Positions 20,098 to 28,896 of a stretch of DNA of 64,000 nucleotides are shown piece by piece (positions within the stretch are counted from its first letter, which is position 1; every line of letters starts with the position of its first letter). Position numbers and translations under genes: made by a program. The notes beneath the pieces were generated by a model that was not told where the DNA came from, ran no database searches, and saw only the letters and a program-made list of their open reading frames with translations. Source of the stretch: Acidovorax sp. SRB_14 (GTDB taxonomy: Bacteria; Pseudomonadota; Gammaproteobacteria; Burkholderiales; Burkholderiaceae_C); the NCBI RefSeq assembly GCF_012932145.1, contig NZ_MWOK01000002.1, positions 124,001 through 188,000 on the forward strand, written 5' to 3'.

Positions 20098-20805
20098 TCA
20101 GGCCCGCGCCAGCGCCTGCGGCTGCGCCGTGAGGCGGTAGCCTGCGCCACGCACCGTCTCGACCATCACACTGCCCCCACCCAGAGACTCGCGCAGGCGC
20201 TTGACGTGCACATCCACGGTGCGTTCCTCGATGAACACATGGTCGCCCCACACCTTGTCGAGCAGCTGCGAGCGGCTGTGCACGCGCTCGGCATGCTTCA
20301 TCAGGAAGTGCAGCAGCTTGAATTCGGTCGGCCCGACCTTGAGCGCCTGGCCCTCGAACGTGACGCGGTGCGTGGCCGCATCGAGCGCCAGGGCGCCGAT
20401 GGCCACGCTGTCGGCCACCTGCTCGGGCGCACGCCGGCGCAGCACGGCGCGGATGCGCGCCAGCAGCTCCTGGGTGGAAAACGGCTTGGTGATGTAGTCG
20501 TCCGCGCCAGCGTCCAGGCCTGCCACCTTGTCGGGTTCGTCGCCGCGCGCGGTCAGCATCAGGATGGGCACGGCCTTGGTGCGGCCATCCGCGCGCCACT
20601 TGCGCGCCAGCTGCAGGCCGCTCTGGCCCGGCAGCATCCAGTCGAGCAGGATCACGTCGGGCAGCACGGCATCGAGCTCGCGCTGCGCCGACTCGCCGTC
20701 CTCCGACCAGATGGGGGAAAAACCGTTGTGGCGCAGGTTGACGGCGATCAGCTCGGCAATCGCGGGCTCGTCTTCGACGATCAGGACGCGGGGCAACTTT
20801 TTCAT
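20098..20805 (-). CDS. phoB: Phosphate regulon response regulator PhoB
   Basis: The 235-residue OmpR-class regulator has a receiver domain with the acidic pocket (VEDEPAIAE), the phosphoacceptor Asp in VILLDWMLPGQSGL (near 55), the Thr/Lys switch residues (MLTARGDEPDK and DDYITKPFSTQELL), and a C-terminal winged helix (VGPTEFKLLHFLMKH, TVDVHVKRLRESL). DNA binding would be to the Pho boxes noted upstream of pstS and ppk. It lies 16 nt after phoU and 43 nt before phoR on the same strand. Confidence 0.98.
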   Translation of the reverse strand: MKKLPRVLIVEDEPAIAELIAVNLRHNGFSPIWSEDGESAQRELDAVLPDVILLDWMLPGQSGLQLARKWRADGRTKAVPILMLTARGDEPDKVAGLDAGADDYITKPFSTQELLARIRAVLRRRAPEQVADSVAIGALALDAATHRVTFEGQALKVGPTEFKLLHFLMKHAERVHSRSQLLDKVWGDHVFIEERTVDVHVKRLRESLGGGSVMVETVRGAGYRLTAQPQALARA

Positions 20806-20821
20806 GGGTGTCGGCCGACCT

Positions 20822-21523
20822 TCACAGTACGGCCGATTCGATCTGGTCGAGCGAGGTGTGGCGCACGTCCTTGCCCTCGACCAGGTAAATGATCAGCTCG
20901 GCCATGTTCTTGGAATGGTCGCCGATGCGCTCGATGGCCTTGGCCAGGAACAGCAGGTCAAGGCTGGCCGAAATGGTGCGCGGGTCTTCCATCATGTAGG
21001 TGATGAGCTTGCGCACGAAGCCGTCGAATTCTTCGTCGATCAGGTCGTCTTCCCGCAGAATCGCCACCGCCGCCTTGGTATCGAGGCGCGCAAAGGCATC
21101 GAGCGCCTTGCGCAGCAGGCCCGAGGCCAGATCGGCCGCCACGCGCAGGTCCATGGTGGGCAGCGAGCGCGGTGCGCCACCCTCGATGATGGACTGCACC
21201 ATGCGCCCCATCTTGTGCGCCTCGTCGCCCATGCGCTCGAGGTTGGCCGTGGCCTTGGAGAACGCCATCAACAGGCGCAAATCGCGCGCCGTCGGTTGGC
21301 GCCGGGCGATGATGGTGGAGAGTTCATGGTCGATCTCGACCTCCATGGCGTTGACGCGGCTCTCCAGCGCCACCACCTGCTGCACGGCCTCGAGGCTGAA
21401 GTGCGACAGCGCATAGATCGCGTGCTGGATCTGCGACTCCACCAGACCGCCGAGCTCCATGACCCGCGCCGAGATGTTCTTGAGTTCGCTGTCGAACTGC
21501 GATGAGAGGTGTTTTTCAGCCAT
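20822..21523 (-). CDS. phoU: Phosphate signalling complex protein PhoU
   Basis: PhoU links the PstSCAB transporter to PhoR and limits phosphate uptake. The 233-residue all-helical protein has the two repeated PhoU motifs with metal-binding acidic clusters: NLERMGDEAHKMGRM (about 87-101) and AIERIGDHSKNMAEL (about 195-209). Size is standard. It follows pstB by 11 nt. Only the ATG at 21523 fits the family N-terminus. Confidence 0.98.
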   Translation of the reverse strand: MAEKHLSSQFDSELKNISARVMELGGLVESQIQHAIYALSHFSLEAVQQVVALESRVNAMEVEIDHELSTIIARRQPTARDLRLLMAFSKATANLERMGDEAHKMGRMVQSIIEGGAPRSLPTMDLRVAADLASGLLRKALDAFARLDTKAAVAILREDDLIDEEFDGFVRKLITYMMEDPRTISASLDLLFLAKAIERIGDHSKNMAELIIYLVEGKDVRHTSLDQIESAVL

Positions 21524-21534
21524 GCCAATCCCTT

Positions 21535-22314
21535 TCAGCCAAAACGGCCGGTAATGTAGTCCTCGGTCTCCTTGCGCTGGGGCTTGAAGAACATCTGCTC
21601 GGTTTCGCCGAACTCCATCAGGTCGCCCAGGTACATGTAGGCCGTGTAGTCGCTGCAGCGCGCCGCCTGCTGCATGTTGTGCGTCACGATCACCACTGTG
21701 TACTCGCTCTTGAGCTCGGCGATCAGTTCCTCGATCTTGGCGGTGGAAATCGGGTCCAGCGCCGAGCACGGCTCGTCGAGCAGCAGCACCTCGGGCTTGA
21801 TGGCAATGCCGCGCGCAATGCACAGGCGCTGCTGCTGCCCGCCCGACAGGCCCGAGCCGCTCTGGGCCAGCTTGTCCTTGACTTCGTTCCACAGCGCGGC
21901 CTTGCGCAGGGCCCACTCGACGCGGTCGTCCATGTCGGTGGCGTTGAGGTTCTCGAACAGCTTCACGCCAAAGGCGATGTTGTCGTAGATCGACATCGGA
22001 AACGGCGTGGGCTTCTGAAACACCATGCCGATCTTGGCGCGGATCAGCGCCACATCCTGCTTGCTGGTTAGCAGGTTTTCGCCGTCCAGCACGATCTGGC
22101 CTTCGGCGCGCTGCTCGGGATAGAGCTCGAACATGCGGTTGAAGGTGCGCAGCAGCGTGGACTTGCCGCAGCCCGAGGGCCCGATGAACGCGGTCACCTT
22201 GTTCTCGGGAATATCGAGGTTGATGCCCTTCAAGGCATGGAACTTGCCGTAGTAGAAATTGAGGTCGCGCACCGTGATCTTAGGGGCGCTTGTCGCTTTG
22301 GGGCTGGGGGACAT
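21535..22314 (-). CDS. pstB: Phosphate ABC transporter ATP-binding protein PstB
   Basis: The 259-residue ATPase has Walker A ([19 protein letters not shown], about 45-63), the phosphate-family Q-loop [16 protein letters not shown], the signature [16 protein letters not shown], Walker [14 protein letters not shown] and the switch His ([15 protein letters not shown]). It energises phosphate import by PstA/PstC. The short N-terminal stretch before the first strand is unconserved. Gaps to pstA (15 nt) and phoU (11 nt) show one transcript. Confidence 0.99.
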   Translation of the reverse strand: MSPSPKATSAPKITVRDLNFYYGKFHALKGINLDIPENKVTAFIGPSGCGKSTLLRTFNRMFELYPEQRAEGQIVLDGENLLTSKQDVALIRAKIGMVFQKPTPFPMSIYDNIAFGVKLFENLNATDMDDRVEWALRKAALWNEVKDKLAQSGSGLSGGQQQRLCIARGIAIKPEVLLLDEPCSALDPISTAKIEELIAELKSEYTVVIVTHNMQQAARCSDYTAYMYLGDLMEFGETEQMFFKPQRKETEDYITGRFG

Positions 22315-22329
22315 GGAAGCTTCCTTGTT

Positions 22330-23214
22330 TTATTTCTGGCGCGTGAGAACGCGCGCCAGAATGTTGAGCCCGAGCACGGTCACGGTGATCAGGAACACGC
22401 CCGCCCATGCCAATTGCTGCCAGTTTTCGTAGGGGCTCATCGCAAATTTGAAGATGGTCACCGGCAGGCTGGCCATGGGCTTGGACAGGTCGGAGTTCCA
22501 GAACTGGTTGTTCAGCGCGGTAAACAGCAGCGGCGCGGTTTCACCCGCAATGCGCGCCACGGCCAGCAGCACACCCGTGATCACGCCGGCCCGCGCCGCG
22601 CGCAGGGTCACCAGCGTGATCACCCTCCACTTGGGCGCGCCCAGCGCATAGGCGGCCTCGCGCAAGCTGGCCGGCACCAGCACGAGCATGTTCTCGGTGG
22701 TGCGAATGACCACCGGAATCACGATCAGCGCCAGGGCCACGATGCCCGCATAGCCCGAGAAGCTGCGAAAGCGCGCCACCACCACGGCGTAGACGAACAG
22801 GCCGATCACGATGCTGGGCGCCGACAGCAGGATGTCGTTGACGAAGCGCGTGACCGACGCGAGCCAGCCGCGGGGGTCGTATTCCGCCAGGTACACACCG
22901 GCCATGATGCCGATCGGCGTGCCGATGAAAGTCGCCATCAGCACCATGACGAACGAGCCAAAAATGGCGTTCGAGATGCCGCCGACCTCGTTGGGCGGAG
23001 GCGTCATCTCGGTGAACAGGGCCAGGCTCAGGCCGCCCAGGCCCAGGCGCACGGTTTCCCACAGGATCCAGACGAGCCAGAACACGCCGAACACCATGGC
23101 CGCCAGCGACAACGCCAGGGCGACGCGGTTGACGCGCTTGCGCCGCGCATACATGGCCTGCCGCGCGCGGGTCTGCTCGGCGGCGGAGATCAGCTTCTGT
23201 GCCGTGCCGGTCAT
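22330..23214 (-). CDS. pstA: Phosphate ABC transporter permease PstA
   Basis: The 294-residue permease has six hydrophobic helices and the cytoplasmic coupling loop around [20 protein letters not shown], the EAA motif that docks on PstB, followed by [20 protein letters not shown], a PstA hallmark. The start ATG overlaps the pstC stop (ATGA), so the two permease genes are translationally coupled. The cytoplasmic N-terminus is rich in Arg. Confidence 0.98.
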   Translation of the reverse strand: MTGTAQKLISAAEQTRARQAMYARRKRVNRVALALSLAAMVFGVFWLVWILWETVRLGLGGLSLALFTEMTPPPNEVGGISNAIFGSFVMVLMATFIGTPIGIMAGVYLAEYDPRGWLASVTRFVNDILLSAPSIVIGLFVYAVVVARFRSFSGYAGIVALALIVIPVVIRTTENMLVLVPASLREAAYALGAPKWRVITLVTLRAARAGVITGVLLAVARIAGETAPLLFTALNNQFWNSDLSKPMASLPVTIFKFAMSPYENWQQLAWAGVFLITVTVLGLNILARVLTRQK

Positions 23215-24239
23215 GCGCGCGCTCCTTCGTTCTTTTGCAGGCGGGCCAGCAGCACCTTGGACAGGGCGAGCACCACAAAGGTGATGAAAAACAGCACCAG
23301 GCCCAGGTAGATCAGCGACGCCTGGTGCAGGCCCTCGGCCGCCTCGGCAAACTCGTTGGCCAGCGCCGATGTGATGCTGTTGGCGGCCTCGAACACCGAC
23401 AGCGAATTGAGCTGGTTCATGTTGCCGATGACAAACGTCACCGCCATGGTCTCGCCCAGCGCGCGCCCGAGCCCGAGCATGATGCCGCCCAGCACCCCCG
23501 TCTTGGTATAGGGCAGCACCACCTTCCACACCACCTCCCAGGTGGTCGAGCCCAGCCCGTAGGCCGATTCCTTGAGCAGCGGCGGCGTCACCTCGAACAC
23601 GTCGCGCATCACGGCGGCGATGAACGGGATGATCATGATCGCGAGGATGATGCCCGCCGACAGCACGCCGATGCCCACCGGCGGACCCGACACGAAGGCC
23701 CCAAGGAAGGGCACGCCCGACAGCAGGCTCTGCAGGGGCTGCTGCACAAAACGCGCCAAGATGGGGCCGAATACCATCAGGCCCCACATGCCGTACACGA
23801 TCGACGGCACCGCCGCCAGCAGTTCGATGGCGGTCCCCAGGGGACGCTTGAGCCAGGCCGGCGACAGCTCGGTCAGAAACAGGGCGATGCCGAAACTCAC
23901 CGGCACCGCGATCAACAAGGCAATGAACGACGTGACCAGCGTGCCATAAATCATGACCAGGCCGCCATAGTCGTTCTGCACAGGGTCCCACACGCTGCGC
24001 GTGAGAAAGCCCAGGCCATACTTTTCGATGGAGGGCCAGGCACCGATGACCAGCGACGTGAGGATGCCCAGCAGCAGCGCCAGCGTCAGCAGCGCCGCGC
24101 ACCGGGCCAACAGACCGAACAGCTTGTCTGCCAGCCCGCCCGAAATGAGCGGCCGCGGCCGGGGAGGCGCGGTCTTCACCGCGCCTGTCCCGGCGATGTC
24201 GGGAGGCGGAATCTGGTGGGCGGGCAGTGGTGTGGACAC
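23211..24239 (-). CDS. pstC: Phosphate ABC transporter permease PstC
   Basis: The 342-residue permease has an extended Pro-rich cytoplasmic N-terminus (about 45 residues), then six helices. The family motifs [37 protein letters not shown], the EAA loop [20 protein letters not shown] and [20 protein letters not shown] are clear. It pairs with PstA to form the phosphate channel. It is 58 nt downstream of pstS in the same operon. Confidence 0.98.
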   Translation of the reverse strand: MSTPLPAHQIPPPDIAGTGAVKTAPPRPRPLISGGLADKLFGLLARCAALLTLALLLGILTSLVIGAWPSIEKYGLGFLTRSVWDPVQNDYGGLVMIYGTLVTSFIALLIAVPVSFGIALFLTELSPAWLKRPLGTAIELLAAVPSIVYGMWGLMVFGPILARFVQQPLQSLLSGVPFLGAFVSGPPVGIGVLSAGIILAIMIIPFIAAVMRDVFEVTPPLLKESAYGLGSTTWEVVWKVVLPYTKTGVLGGIMLGLGRALGETMAVTFVIGNMNQLNSLSVFEAANSITSALANEFAEAAEGLHQASLIYLGLVLFFITFVVLALSKVLLARLQKNEGARA

Positions 24240-24297
24240 GTCGGTGCCTTGAAAGAATGCAATGGAACACAGGCCGGCACCAGGCCGGCCCGGGGAA

Positions 24298-25338
24298 TCA
24301 CTTCAGCGCAATGGCCTTGCCCGAAGTGTCCTTGATATCGCCCCAGGACTTCATGATCTGGGTCTTTACGACATCGGGCATGGGCACGTAGTCCAGGCTG
24401 GAAGCCGTCGCATCACCCGATTTGTACGCCCACTCGAAGAACTTCAACGCCGTGGCGGCCTGCGCGGGCTTGTCCTGCGATTTTTGCATCAGGATGAACG
24501 TGGCCGACGTGATGGGCCACGATTCCTTGCCGGGCTGGTTGGTCAGGATCTGGTAGAAGCTCTTGGCCCAGTCGGCACCGGCCGCGGCAGCCTTGAAGGA
24601 GCCTTCGGTGGGCGATGCGAAGGTGCCGGCGCTGTTTTGCAGCAGGGCATAGGTCATCTTGTTTTGCTTGACGTACGCATACTCCACATAGCCGATCGAG
24701 TTGGGCAGGCGGCCCACGAAAGCGGCGACGCCTTCGTTGCCCTTTCCGCCCGCACCCGTGGGCCAGTTCACGGCCGTGCCTTCACCAACCTTGGACTTCC
24801 ATTCGGCATTGACCTTGCTCAGGTAGTTGGTGAAGCCAAAGGTCGTGCCCGAGCCGTCGGCGCGGCGCACGGGAGCGATGGCCGCGTCGGGCAGGGCCAG
24901 GCTGGGGTTCAGGGCCTTGATGGCCGCATCGTTCCACTGGGTGATCTTGCCCAGATAGATGTCGCCCAGCACCTGGCCGCTGAGCTTGAGCTGGCCGGGT
25001 TCGATGCCCTTGATGTTGACCACGGGCACGATGCCACCGATCACCGTGGGGAACTGCACCAGGCCCTTCTTGCTCAGCTCGTCGTCCTTGAGGGGCGCAT
25101 CCGAAGCGCCGAAGTCCACCGTCTTGGCTTCGATCTGGCGCAGACCCGCGCCCGAGCCCACCGACTGGTAGTTGATCTTGACGCCCGTGGCCTTGTAGTA
25201 ATCGGACGCCCACTTGGAGTACAGCGGCGCCGGGAAGCTCGCACCGGCGCCCGTGGCCTCTTGCTGCGCCCAGGCGCCAGAGAATGCACCGGCGGACACC
25301 ACGCCAGCCACCAGAATTCGAATCGCGGACATTTTCAT
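24298..25338 (-). CDS. pstS: Phosphate-binding periplasmic protein PstS
   Basis: PstS captures phosphate in the periplasm for PstCAB. The 346-residue protein has a Sec signal peptide ([18 protein letters not shown]), then the phosphate-site motifs [15 protein letters not shown] (about 30-44), [20 protein letters not shown] (about 60-80), [14 protein letters not shown] and [19 protein letters not shown]. The Arg/Ser/Thr contacts of PstS are in these loops. The ATG at 25338 gives a good signal peptide. Transcription begins at the Pho-box promoter just upstream, and it heads the operon pstSCAB-phoUBR. Confidence 0.99.
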   Translation of the reverse strand: MKMSAIRILVAGVVSAGAFSGAWAQQEATGAGASFPAPLYSKWASDYYKATGVKINYQSVGSGAGLRQIEAKTVDFGASDAPLKDDELSKKGLVQFPTVIGGIVPVVNIKGIEPGQLKLSGQVLGDIYLGKITQWNDAAIKALNPSLALPDAAIAPVRRADGSGTTFGFTNYLSKVNAEWKSKVGEGTAVNWPTGAGGKGNEGVAAFVGRLPNSIGYVEYAYVKQNKMTYALLQNSAGTFASPTEGSFKAAAAGADWAKSFYQILTNQPGKESWPITSATFILMQKSQDKPAQAATALKFFEWAYKSGDATASSLDYVPMPDVVKTQIMKSWGDIKDTSGKAIALK

Positions 25339-25375
25339 GAAAAGACCTTTGGGTTGAGAAAGTGGGGTTGAGGCG

Positions 25376-25409
25376 ACTCTAAAAGGCCTGTGTGACATTG
25401 TTGTGACAC
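25376..25409 (-). promoter_or_regulatory. Pho box and -10 element of pstS
   Basis: On the minus strand, positions 25409-25392 read GTGTCAC-AACA-ATGTCAC: two heptamers 11 bp apart, the PhoB-box layout (consensus CTGTCAT-N4-CTGTCAC). Exactly 10 nt further lies TAGAGT (25381-25376), a plausible -10. This is the spacing known for PhoB-activated promoters, where the box replaces the -35. It is 54 nt from the pstS ATG. Confidence 0.88.
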
Positions 25410-25442
25410 ACGGAAATGCCGTCATATCCCCGGATGAAACAG

Positions 25443-25460
25443 ATGTCACAGCCCTGTCAC
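25443..25460 (+). promoter_or_regulatory. Second Pho box, oriented toward the binding-protein gene
   Basis: Positions 25443-25460 read ATGTCAC-AGCC-CTGTCAC on the plus strand, another 7+4+7 PhoB-type direct repeat. A TAGGCT hexamer at 25471-25476 is again exactly 10 nt downstream. It points away from pstS, toward the gene at 25652, so it may be a divergent promoter. It could instead be an auxiliary PhoB site for pstS, 34 nt from the first box. Confidence 0.7.
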
Positions 25461-25520
25461 AGCACCTGCCTAGGCTGCCGCCACGGGCCGCTCCCGCAAA
25501 GGCCGGCCTGCAAGAAATTC

Positions 25521-25562
25521 AAAAACCATAGCTGAATGCGCTCGTTTTCATTGGTTTTCAGA
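25521..25562 (+). repeat. Possible palindromic repeat, copy 5
   Basis: AAAAACCATAGCTGAATGCG followed by CTCG and a T-rich segment ending in TTTTCAGAC resembles the first half of the repeat family. It is paired head to head with copy 6 in the pstS-binding-protein intergenic region. Confidence 0.5.
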
Positions 25563-25570
25563 CAAAAAAC

Positions 25571-25615
25571 TATCTGAAACACAGGAAAAACCAGCGCTGG
25601 TAGCTCACTTTTTTG
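25571..25615 (-). repeat. Possible palindromic repeat, copy 6 (inverted to copy 5)
   Basis: On the minus strand this reads AAAAAAGTGAGCTACCAGCG, then CTGG and a T-rich segment ending GTTTCAGATA. The AGCTACCAGCGC core fits the family. With copy 5 it forms an inverted pair filling the last part of the 313-nt gap between pstS and the next gene; I see no other gene in that gap. Confidence 0.5.
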
Positions 25616-25651
25616 AACCTTCCTATCCGGCCACCGCAGAAAGCGCCCACC

Positions 25652-26812
25652 GTGTTCACCCCCCCGCCACCGCCCTCCAAGCGCCCCACCCCACCCTCCC
25701 TGAGCCGCCGGCGCTGGCTGCAATGCACGGCGCTGGCCGGCGCGGCGCCCGCCGCCTGGTCCGCGCCGGCGCCGGCGGGCCGCGCCGTCACGATCGCCCA
25801 GATCGCCGACCTCTCGGCCGCGCAGCAAGACGTGAGCCGCGATTTTCTGACCGGCTCGCGCGCCGCCTGGCAAGAGCTCAATGCCCAGGGCGGCCTGGCC
25901 GGCCGGCCGGTGCAGCACCTGGTGCTGGAGACCGACGGCAGCGCCGCCGGCCTGCAGGCCGCATGGCACAAGGCCCAGACCACGGCGGACTGCGTGGCGC
26001 TGTCGGGCTGCGTGGGCAACGCCGCCGCCGCCGGCCTGGCCACCCTGCAAGCGCGCTCGGGCACCGGCACGCCGCTGGCCCAGGTGGCGCCGTGGCTGCA
26101 CGGCACCGAAGCCTGGCCAGACGACACGGTGTTCGACATCTTTCCGGGCTACCAGGCGCAGATCGCGCACGCCCTCAAGACGCTGGCCAGCATGGGCGTG
26201 CAGGACATGGGCGTGGCCTACGGCAGCGCCAGCATCCAGCAACAGTCGCAGGCCGAGATCGCGCGGGCGGCGCAAACCCTGTCGGTGCGCATGCAGCCCC
26301 TGCCGCTGGCACGCCGCGAGGCGGCCCGCGCCGCGCAGCGCCACGCCCTCATCCTGTTCGTCGGAGGCACGCCGGAGCTGCACGACTTCACGCGCCAGAT
26401 CCAGCTGCCGCCCGGGCGCCAGTGCTATGTGGTGGCGCTGGCCGATGTGAACCTGCAGGTGCTGGCACAAATGAAAGGCATGCCGCACAACACCTCGGTG
26501 ATTGCTACGCAGGCCGTGCCCCTGATCACGTCTCCCCTGCCAGTGGTGCGCGCCTACCGCAGCGCCCTGGCCCGCTTGTACGACGAACCGCCCACGCCGC
26601 TGGGACTGGCCGGCTTCATTGCAGCGCGCTACACCGCCGAGGCCCTGGCGCGCGCCGAAGGCCCTTTGACGCGTGCCAGCGCGCTGGCGGCCCTGCGCCG
26701 GCGCACCGACACCCACATCGGCGGCTTCACCGTCGCCTTCCAGGGCAAAAAGCGGGCCAACGCCTACGTCACGCAAACCATGCTGACCCCGGACGGCCGC
26801 ATCGTCGGCTGA
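25652..26812 (+). CDS. Lone ABC-type periplasmic binding protein (Leu/Ile/Val-binding family)
   Basis: The product (386 residues from GTG 25652; 399 from TTG 25613) has a twin-arginine-like leader SRRRWLQCTALAGAAPAAWS, then a type I periplasmic-binding fold: VTIAQIADLSAAQQDVSRDF, AWQELNAQGGLAGRPVQHLV, and FDIFPGYQAQIAHALKTLAS. The order matches the Peripla_BP_6 family that binds branched-chain amino acids, amides or aromatic acids. No permease or ATPase genes adjoin it, so it must serve a distant transporter or act as a sensor. Neither start has a strong ribosome site; I prefer GTG 25652. A Pho box points at it from 190 nt upstream. Ligand unknown. Confidence 0.75.
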   Translation: MFTPPPPPSKRPTPPSLSRRRWLQCTALAGAAPAAWSAPAPAGRAVTIAQIADLSAAQQDVSRDFLTGSRAAWQELNAQGGLAGRPVQHLVLETDGSAAGLQAAWHKAQTTADCVALSGCVGNAAAAGLATLQARSGTGTPLAQVAPWLHGTEAWPDDTVFDIFPGYQAQIAHALKTLASMGVQDMGVAYGSASIQQQSQAEIARAAQTLSVRMQPLPLARREAARAAQRHALILFVGGTPELHDFTRQIQLPPGRQCYVVALADVNLQVLAQMKGMPHNTSVIATQAVPLITSPLPVVRAYRSALARLYDEPPTPLGLAGFIAARYTAEALARAEGPLTRASALAALRRRTDTHIGGFTVAFQGKKRANAYVTQTMLTPDGRIVG

Positions 26813-26869
26813 CGCCCTCGGCGAATGCTATGCTGCGCCGCCACAAAGCCGGCACCCCAGGCACCCCCC

Positions 26870-28348
26870 ATGCACCACGGAACATTGCTCGCCGCTGTCG
26901 ATCTCGGATCGAACAGCTTTCGCCTTGAAATCGGCCGTTTCGAGCACGGCCACATCCAGCGCGTCGAATACCGCAAGGAAACGGTGCGCCAGGGCGCGGG
27001 GCTGGACGAGCAACTCAACCTCAGCGCGCAGGCCATGCAGCGCGGCTGGGACTGCCTGGCCCGCTTTGCCGAGCGCCTGGCCGGATTTGCCCCCGCGCAG
27101 GTGCGCGCCGTGGCCACGCAAACCCTGCGCGAGGCGCGCAACCGCGACGCGTTCCTGCAGCGCGGCAGCGAAATCCTCGGCCACCCCATCGAAGTGGTGT
27201 CGGGCCCCGAGGAGGCGCGCCTGATTTACCAGGGCGTGGCACGGCTGCTGCCACAGTCGGACGAACGGCGCCTGGTGGTGGACATCGGCGGACGCTCGAC
27301 CGAGCTGATCGTCGGCCAGCAATACCAGGCGCACGCCGTGGCGTCGTTCCCGGTGGGCAGCGTGGCCTGGTCCTCGCGCTACTTTGCCGATGGCGCTTTC
27401 ACCCCGCAGGCGTTCACCGCCGCCGAGGTCGCCGCCAAGGCCGTGCTGGACGAGGCACAGGAGAGCTTCTGCCGCGGCGCCTGGGACGTGGCCTATGGCT
27501 CCTCGGGCACGGTGGGCGCCGTCGGCGAGATCCTGGCCGCGGCCGGACAGCCCGCGGGGCGCATCCAGCGCGCCGACCTCGACTGGCTGCAGGAGCGCCT
27601 GCTGCGCGCCCAAAGCGCGGACCGCGTGCGCCTGGACGGCCTCAAGGAAGACCGCCGCCCCGTCATTGGCGGCGGCATCAGCGTGCTGCGGGCCGTGTTC
27701 GACCTGCTGGAGATCGACGAGATGCGGGTGGCGCAGGGCGCCCTGCGCCAGGGCGCGCTGTACGACCTGGTCGACCGCGAGCAGCCGGAGACCGACCTGC
27801 GCGCCGCCACCGTGCGCGCTTTGATGCTGCGCTTTGGCGTGGACGGCGCCCAGGCCGAGCGCGTGCGCCAGGTGGCCTGTGCGCTGTTTTCCCAGCTGTG
27901 CCCAGGCGACGCGAGCCCAGCGCTGCGCAAGCTGCAGTGGGCGGCGCAGTTGCACGAAGTGGGCTGCCGCATCGCCCACAGCGACTACCACCGGCACGGC
28001 GCCTACATCCTCGACAACACCGACGCCGCCGGCTTTGCCATGCCCGAAATGCACCGCCTGGCCCTGCTGGTGCTGGGCCACCGCGGCAAGCTCAAGAAAA
28101 TCGAAGCCGAGCTGGGCGATGCCGGCACGGCGCTGCCGCTGCTGTGCCTGCGCCTGGCCGTCGCGCTGTGCCACGCGCGGCGCGACCCCGATGTACAGGG
28201 ACTGGCGATCGCGCAACAAGGGCAGCGCATCGTGCTGAGCGCGCGCGCCGGATGGGCGGCGGCGTTTCCGCAGTCGGCCCACCTTCTGCGCGAAGAAGTG
28301 CTGGCCTGGCAGAAAACGCCGTGGGAGCTGGCCCTCACGGTGCCCTGA
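26870..28348 (+). CDS. ppx: Exopolyphosphatase
   Basis: Ppx removes terminal phosphates from polyphosphate. The 492-residue protein has the ASKHA phosphate loops LAAVDLGSNSFRLEIGRFEH (1st loop, near residue 8) and LVVDIGGRSTELIVG (about 140-154), the catalytic Glu region VVSGPEEARLIYQGVA (about 107-122), a GSSGTVGAVGEIL helix start, and a C-terminal HD-like helical domain (LHEVGCRIAHSDYHRHGAYI). Ppx and GppA are related, but the neighbouring ppk supports Ppx. The ATG at 26870 starts at the conserved strand. It converges with sixA. Confidence 0.93.
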   Translation: MHHGTLLAAVDLGSNSFRLEIGRFEHGHIQRVEYRKETVRQGAGLDEQLNLSAQAMQRGWDCLARFAERLAGFAPAQVRAVATQTLREARNRDAFLQRGSEILGHPIEVVSGPEEARLIYQGVARLLPQSDERRLVVDIGGRSTELIVGQQYQAHAVASFPVGSVAWSSRYFADGAFTPQAFTAAEVAAKAVLDEAQESFCRGAWDVAYGSSGTVGAVGEILAAAGQPAGRIQRADLDWLQERLLRAQSADRVRLDGLKEDRRPVIGGGISVLRAVFDLLEIDEMRVAQGALRQGALYDLVDREQPETDLRAATVRALMLRFGVDGAQAERVRQVACALFSQLCPGDASPALRKLQWAAQLHEVGCRIAHSDYHRHGAYILDNTDAAGFAMPEMHRLALLVLGHRGKLKKIEAELGDAGTALPLLCLRLAVALCHARRDPDVQGLAIAQQGQRIVLSARAGWAAAFPQSAHLLREEVLAWQKTPWELALTVP

Positions 28349-28421
28349 ACAAGGTCCTTGAACGCGGCCGCAGGCACCTTGCGCGCCACGGCGCGGCACA
28401 GCGGGCGGCGTTGGAACGTGG

Positions 28422-28886
28422 TTACAGGAAGTCGGCCGACTGCACGGCCAGCACCACGGTTTCGAGCTGGTCCATCCGCTGGCGCTGGCGCAGCCACCAC
28501 ACCGAGCCCTTGCGCACCGCGCACTCGCCGGACGTCTGACCCAGCAGCTGCGCAATCGTCTGCCCGAGCACCGGCTGGTGCCCCACCACGAGCACCGCGC
28601 CGCGCGCACGCGGCCACTGCGCGAGCTCCAGCAACTCCGCGGGGCTTGCGCCGGGCAGCAACTCGGCGCGCAGCTTGTATTTGCGGCCCAGGGCCTGGGC
28701 GGTCTGCTCGGTGCGACGCGCCGGGCTGCACAGCACGCGCAGGCCGTTGGGGAGTTGGCGGTCCAGCCATGCCGCCATGCGGGCGGCCTGCTTTTCACCG
28801 CGCGCGGTCAAGGTGCGTTGCAGGTCGTCCATGCCCTCGGGCGCATCCTGCGCTTCGGCGTGGCGCCACAGGATCAGGTCCATCAT
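28422..28886 (-). CDS. sixA: Histidine phosphatase family protein (SixA-like)
   Basis: The 154-residue protein has the phosphohistidine catalytic motif LILWRHAEAQD at the N-terminus, SPARRTEQTAQAL (about 54-66), and the second catalytic His in VLVVGHQPVLGQTIAQLL (about 98-115). This is the small SixA form of the family, known to remove phosphate from phosphohistidine proteins such as the NPr/Hpr phosphorelay. It starts 10 nt after ppk, so it is expressed from the same Pho-box promoter. That may link it to phosphate control, but its substrate here is unknown. Confidence 0.88.
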   Translation of the reverse strand: MMDLILWRHAEAQDAPEGMDDLQRTLTARGEKQAARMAAWLDRQLPNGLRVLCSPARRTEQTAQALGRKYKLRAELLPGASPAELLELAQWPRARGAVLVVGHQPVLGQTIAQLLGQTSGECAVRKGSVWWLRQRQRMDQLETVVLAVQSADFL

Positions 28887-28896
28887 GCGGGCCCCC

